The notes below the pieces were generated by a model. That model was not told the origin of the DNA, made no database searches, and worked only from the letters and a program-made list of their open reading frames with translations. This document shows positions 62,417 through 64,000 of a stretch of 64,000 nucleotides of DNA, in pieces; the first letter of the stretch is position 1; each line of letters opens with the position of its first letter. Source of the stretch: Allodiplogaster sudhausi (Eukaryota; Nematoda; Chromadorea; Rhabditida; Diplogasteridae); assembly GCA_945643635.1 (NCBI GenBank), contig CALZFC010000009.1:4569501-4633500 (forward strand), given 5' to 3'. The position numbers and the translations under genes are program-made.

Positions 62417-64000
62417 CTGTCTGGCGGGCCTCTCTCTCTAGCCACACTCTCTCGCTCGCCATCTCTCTACCCCCTCTCCTTCTCGTCTCCTACCTCCCCC
62501 GTCCTCCTTGTTCCTCCTCTGTCCTTTCCTTTTGTTTTCGTTGCTGTCAACCATATAACTGCCGCCTGTGTCTTTGGAGGTGATCCGCAGCCTCTCCCAC
62601 TAACCTCTGCACGAAACTGCCCGCTTTGTCGGATTCTATTTGAGCCCGCGTAATGTGAACTTGTCAAAGACCCGCGTCCATGCAAAATATAGGAAATAAG
62701 TTATCTTCTTCTCCCACTGTCTTTTGGTTGCAACTTCTCGGTACCCTCCTATTTCGTCCGAACGTCGCCCTTTATTCGCTTATGTTTCCTATTTTAAGCA
62801 TATCCGAGGGCGTAATTAGATATTCATTAACACACCTGTCTATTTTTTGAAAGATCTTAATAGAATCACAACCGCGCAACCACTCCCCCCTCACCCACCA
62901 TTTTTCACTGCCACATCGCGCTTTATCGTATTGTCATGACCCGCTAACGAATTGCTAATCTAACCGTAACGTTAACGAACGTTAATGTTCTCAATTCTAT
63001 TTGGTTAGCTGGAGAAGCTGTACTGAGCAGGACTGTGTCATACTTTTAGATGCCATCCAATATACCACCCAATCGGAAAAATGCGGGTAAATTGTCTTTA
63101 TCAAAACTCTTGTTTCCCTGCACGTTAATTAGAGCTGGAATATTTGGAAGATGACTGCATAATTCATTGGCGTGCTAAAAGTGTCTAAATCAGACTTATT
63201 TTGTTCTTTCTTTCGCATATAATCCTCTCCCATTCTCTCACTCTCTCACTTCATCCGAGTGCGCACTAGTCGCTGTCAAATTCTTGGATGCCTCTTCATC
63301 AGTTGCCTCAGGCTCTAGTGCCTCTTCCGCCAAACCGCGAGCAATAAAAGAGTCAAGAGACACCCTTCCTCATCACTTTTCTTGCATTGCTCCTAGCTTG
63401 TCCCCTCTCCCTCCATTCTTCTCTTCTCTTCTCTTCCTCGTCATTCATCAGTGCTCGCACCGTGTCATATTGATATCTCGGTGTACATTTAATAACTGCT
63501 AGAAATTTTTTTATTGATTTACATATATATCAACGACTTTTTTTTTACTCTTCAAGGTTGAGATTAAGATAAGCCAAAGTGACATCTAACTCACGTGCTC
63601 TTCCAGATCTGCAAACAATTCACGCTAATCAGTGAGAATGGCGGAGCTTTTTCCCAGACAACGCTTCACTTCATCGCCATCTTCCATTTATTCTGTCGTC
63701 TTTATAGCACACGCAAATTAAATGTGTTTTTTTTTCTATCCTATCCAAATTGACAATATTTCAACCTTAACTATTACTATGTTTCAATGCTTCTGGTCTT
63801 TCATCGGTGTTTCTCTCGCTCTCTTCATTATTATAAATTAGCAATTTACAAAAGATATGAGCTGTATGCATACCGTTATCAATTTTTGTTCAAGACTGAC
63901 TGTTCTCTACGACTCTATTTCACTATTTCTCTCTCAACTCGTATTATGCCTCAGCGCGGGTGCTATGACTTTCTCTGTACGATGTGTTCTCTTCTTCCTC
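62417..64000. other. Downstream flank of the innexin
   Basis: The 3' UTR is followed by unassigned sequence. The first AATAAA found lies at 63,343-63,348, about 930 bases from the stop, so the transcript end is uncertain. No further exon chain is seen before the window ends. Confidence 0.5.
63343..63348 (+). promoter_or_regulatory. Candidate polyadenylation signal AATAAA
   Basis: First AATAAA downstream of the innexin stop. The distance is long, and an unrecognised variant signal closer to the stop is possible. Confidence 0.2.

Overview
The window is nuclear DNA from an invertebrate animal, most likely a nematode. A complete four-transmembrane innexin on the + strand closely resembles the nematode UNC-7/UNC-9 type. 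Genes are split by GT-AG introns with TTTCAG-type acceptors. Three of the four confidently modelled genes have an acceptor-like AG shortly before the ATG, as expected where spliced-leader trans-splicing occurs. The species cannot be named from the sequence. Gene models below were built by hand from splice sites, reading-frame phase and repeat comparison; none was checked with transcripts or database searches.

Layout. 1-10,348: no gene I can support; many GA/CT simple repeats. 10,349-12,853 (+) and 15,151-18,281 (+): two tandem paralogous genes encoding secreted proteins made of 2 and 3 copies of a ~165-185-residue eight-cysteine module. The second half of that module looks like the C-terminal (ZP-C) half of a zona pellucida domain. 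19,069-27,882 (-): a 13-exon gene, tail-to-tail with the previous one, for a 513-residue single-pass membrane protein. It has a signal peptide, a SEA-like juxtamembrane region and a long proline-rich cytoplasmic tail, and may be KIAA1549/UPF0606-like. 27,911-50,055: mostly low-complexity purine/pyrimidine tracts with only isolated exon-like pieces. 50,056-50,175 (+): an orphan coding exon, possibly an upstream exon of the innexin. 50,218-51,340: a foldback element with ~340-bp inverted arms, each carrying a tRNA-like RNA polymerase III promoter. 54,675-54,935 (-): a small signal-peptide ORF. 55,754-62,416 (+): the innexin, 11 exons, 426 residues. 62,417-64,000: downstream flank.

The genes do not form an obvious pathway. 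The ZP-C-like pair are candidate extracellular-matrix, cuticle or egg-coat components. The minus-strand gene is a candidate surface receptor or adhesion protein. The innexin forms gap junctions or hemichannels. The most unusual content is the tandem ZP-C-like array, which is built from a four-exon, phase-symmetric cassette. The foldback element with tRNA-like arms is second. The expansion of GA/CT microsatellites, some used directly as splice-acceptor pyrimidine tracts, marks the whole window.
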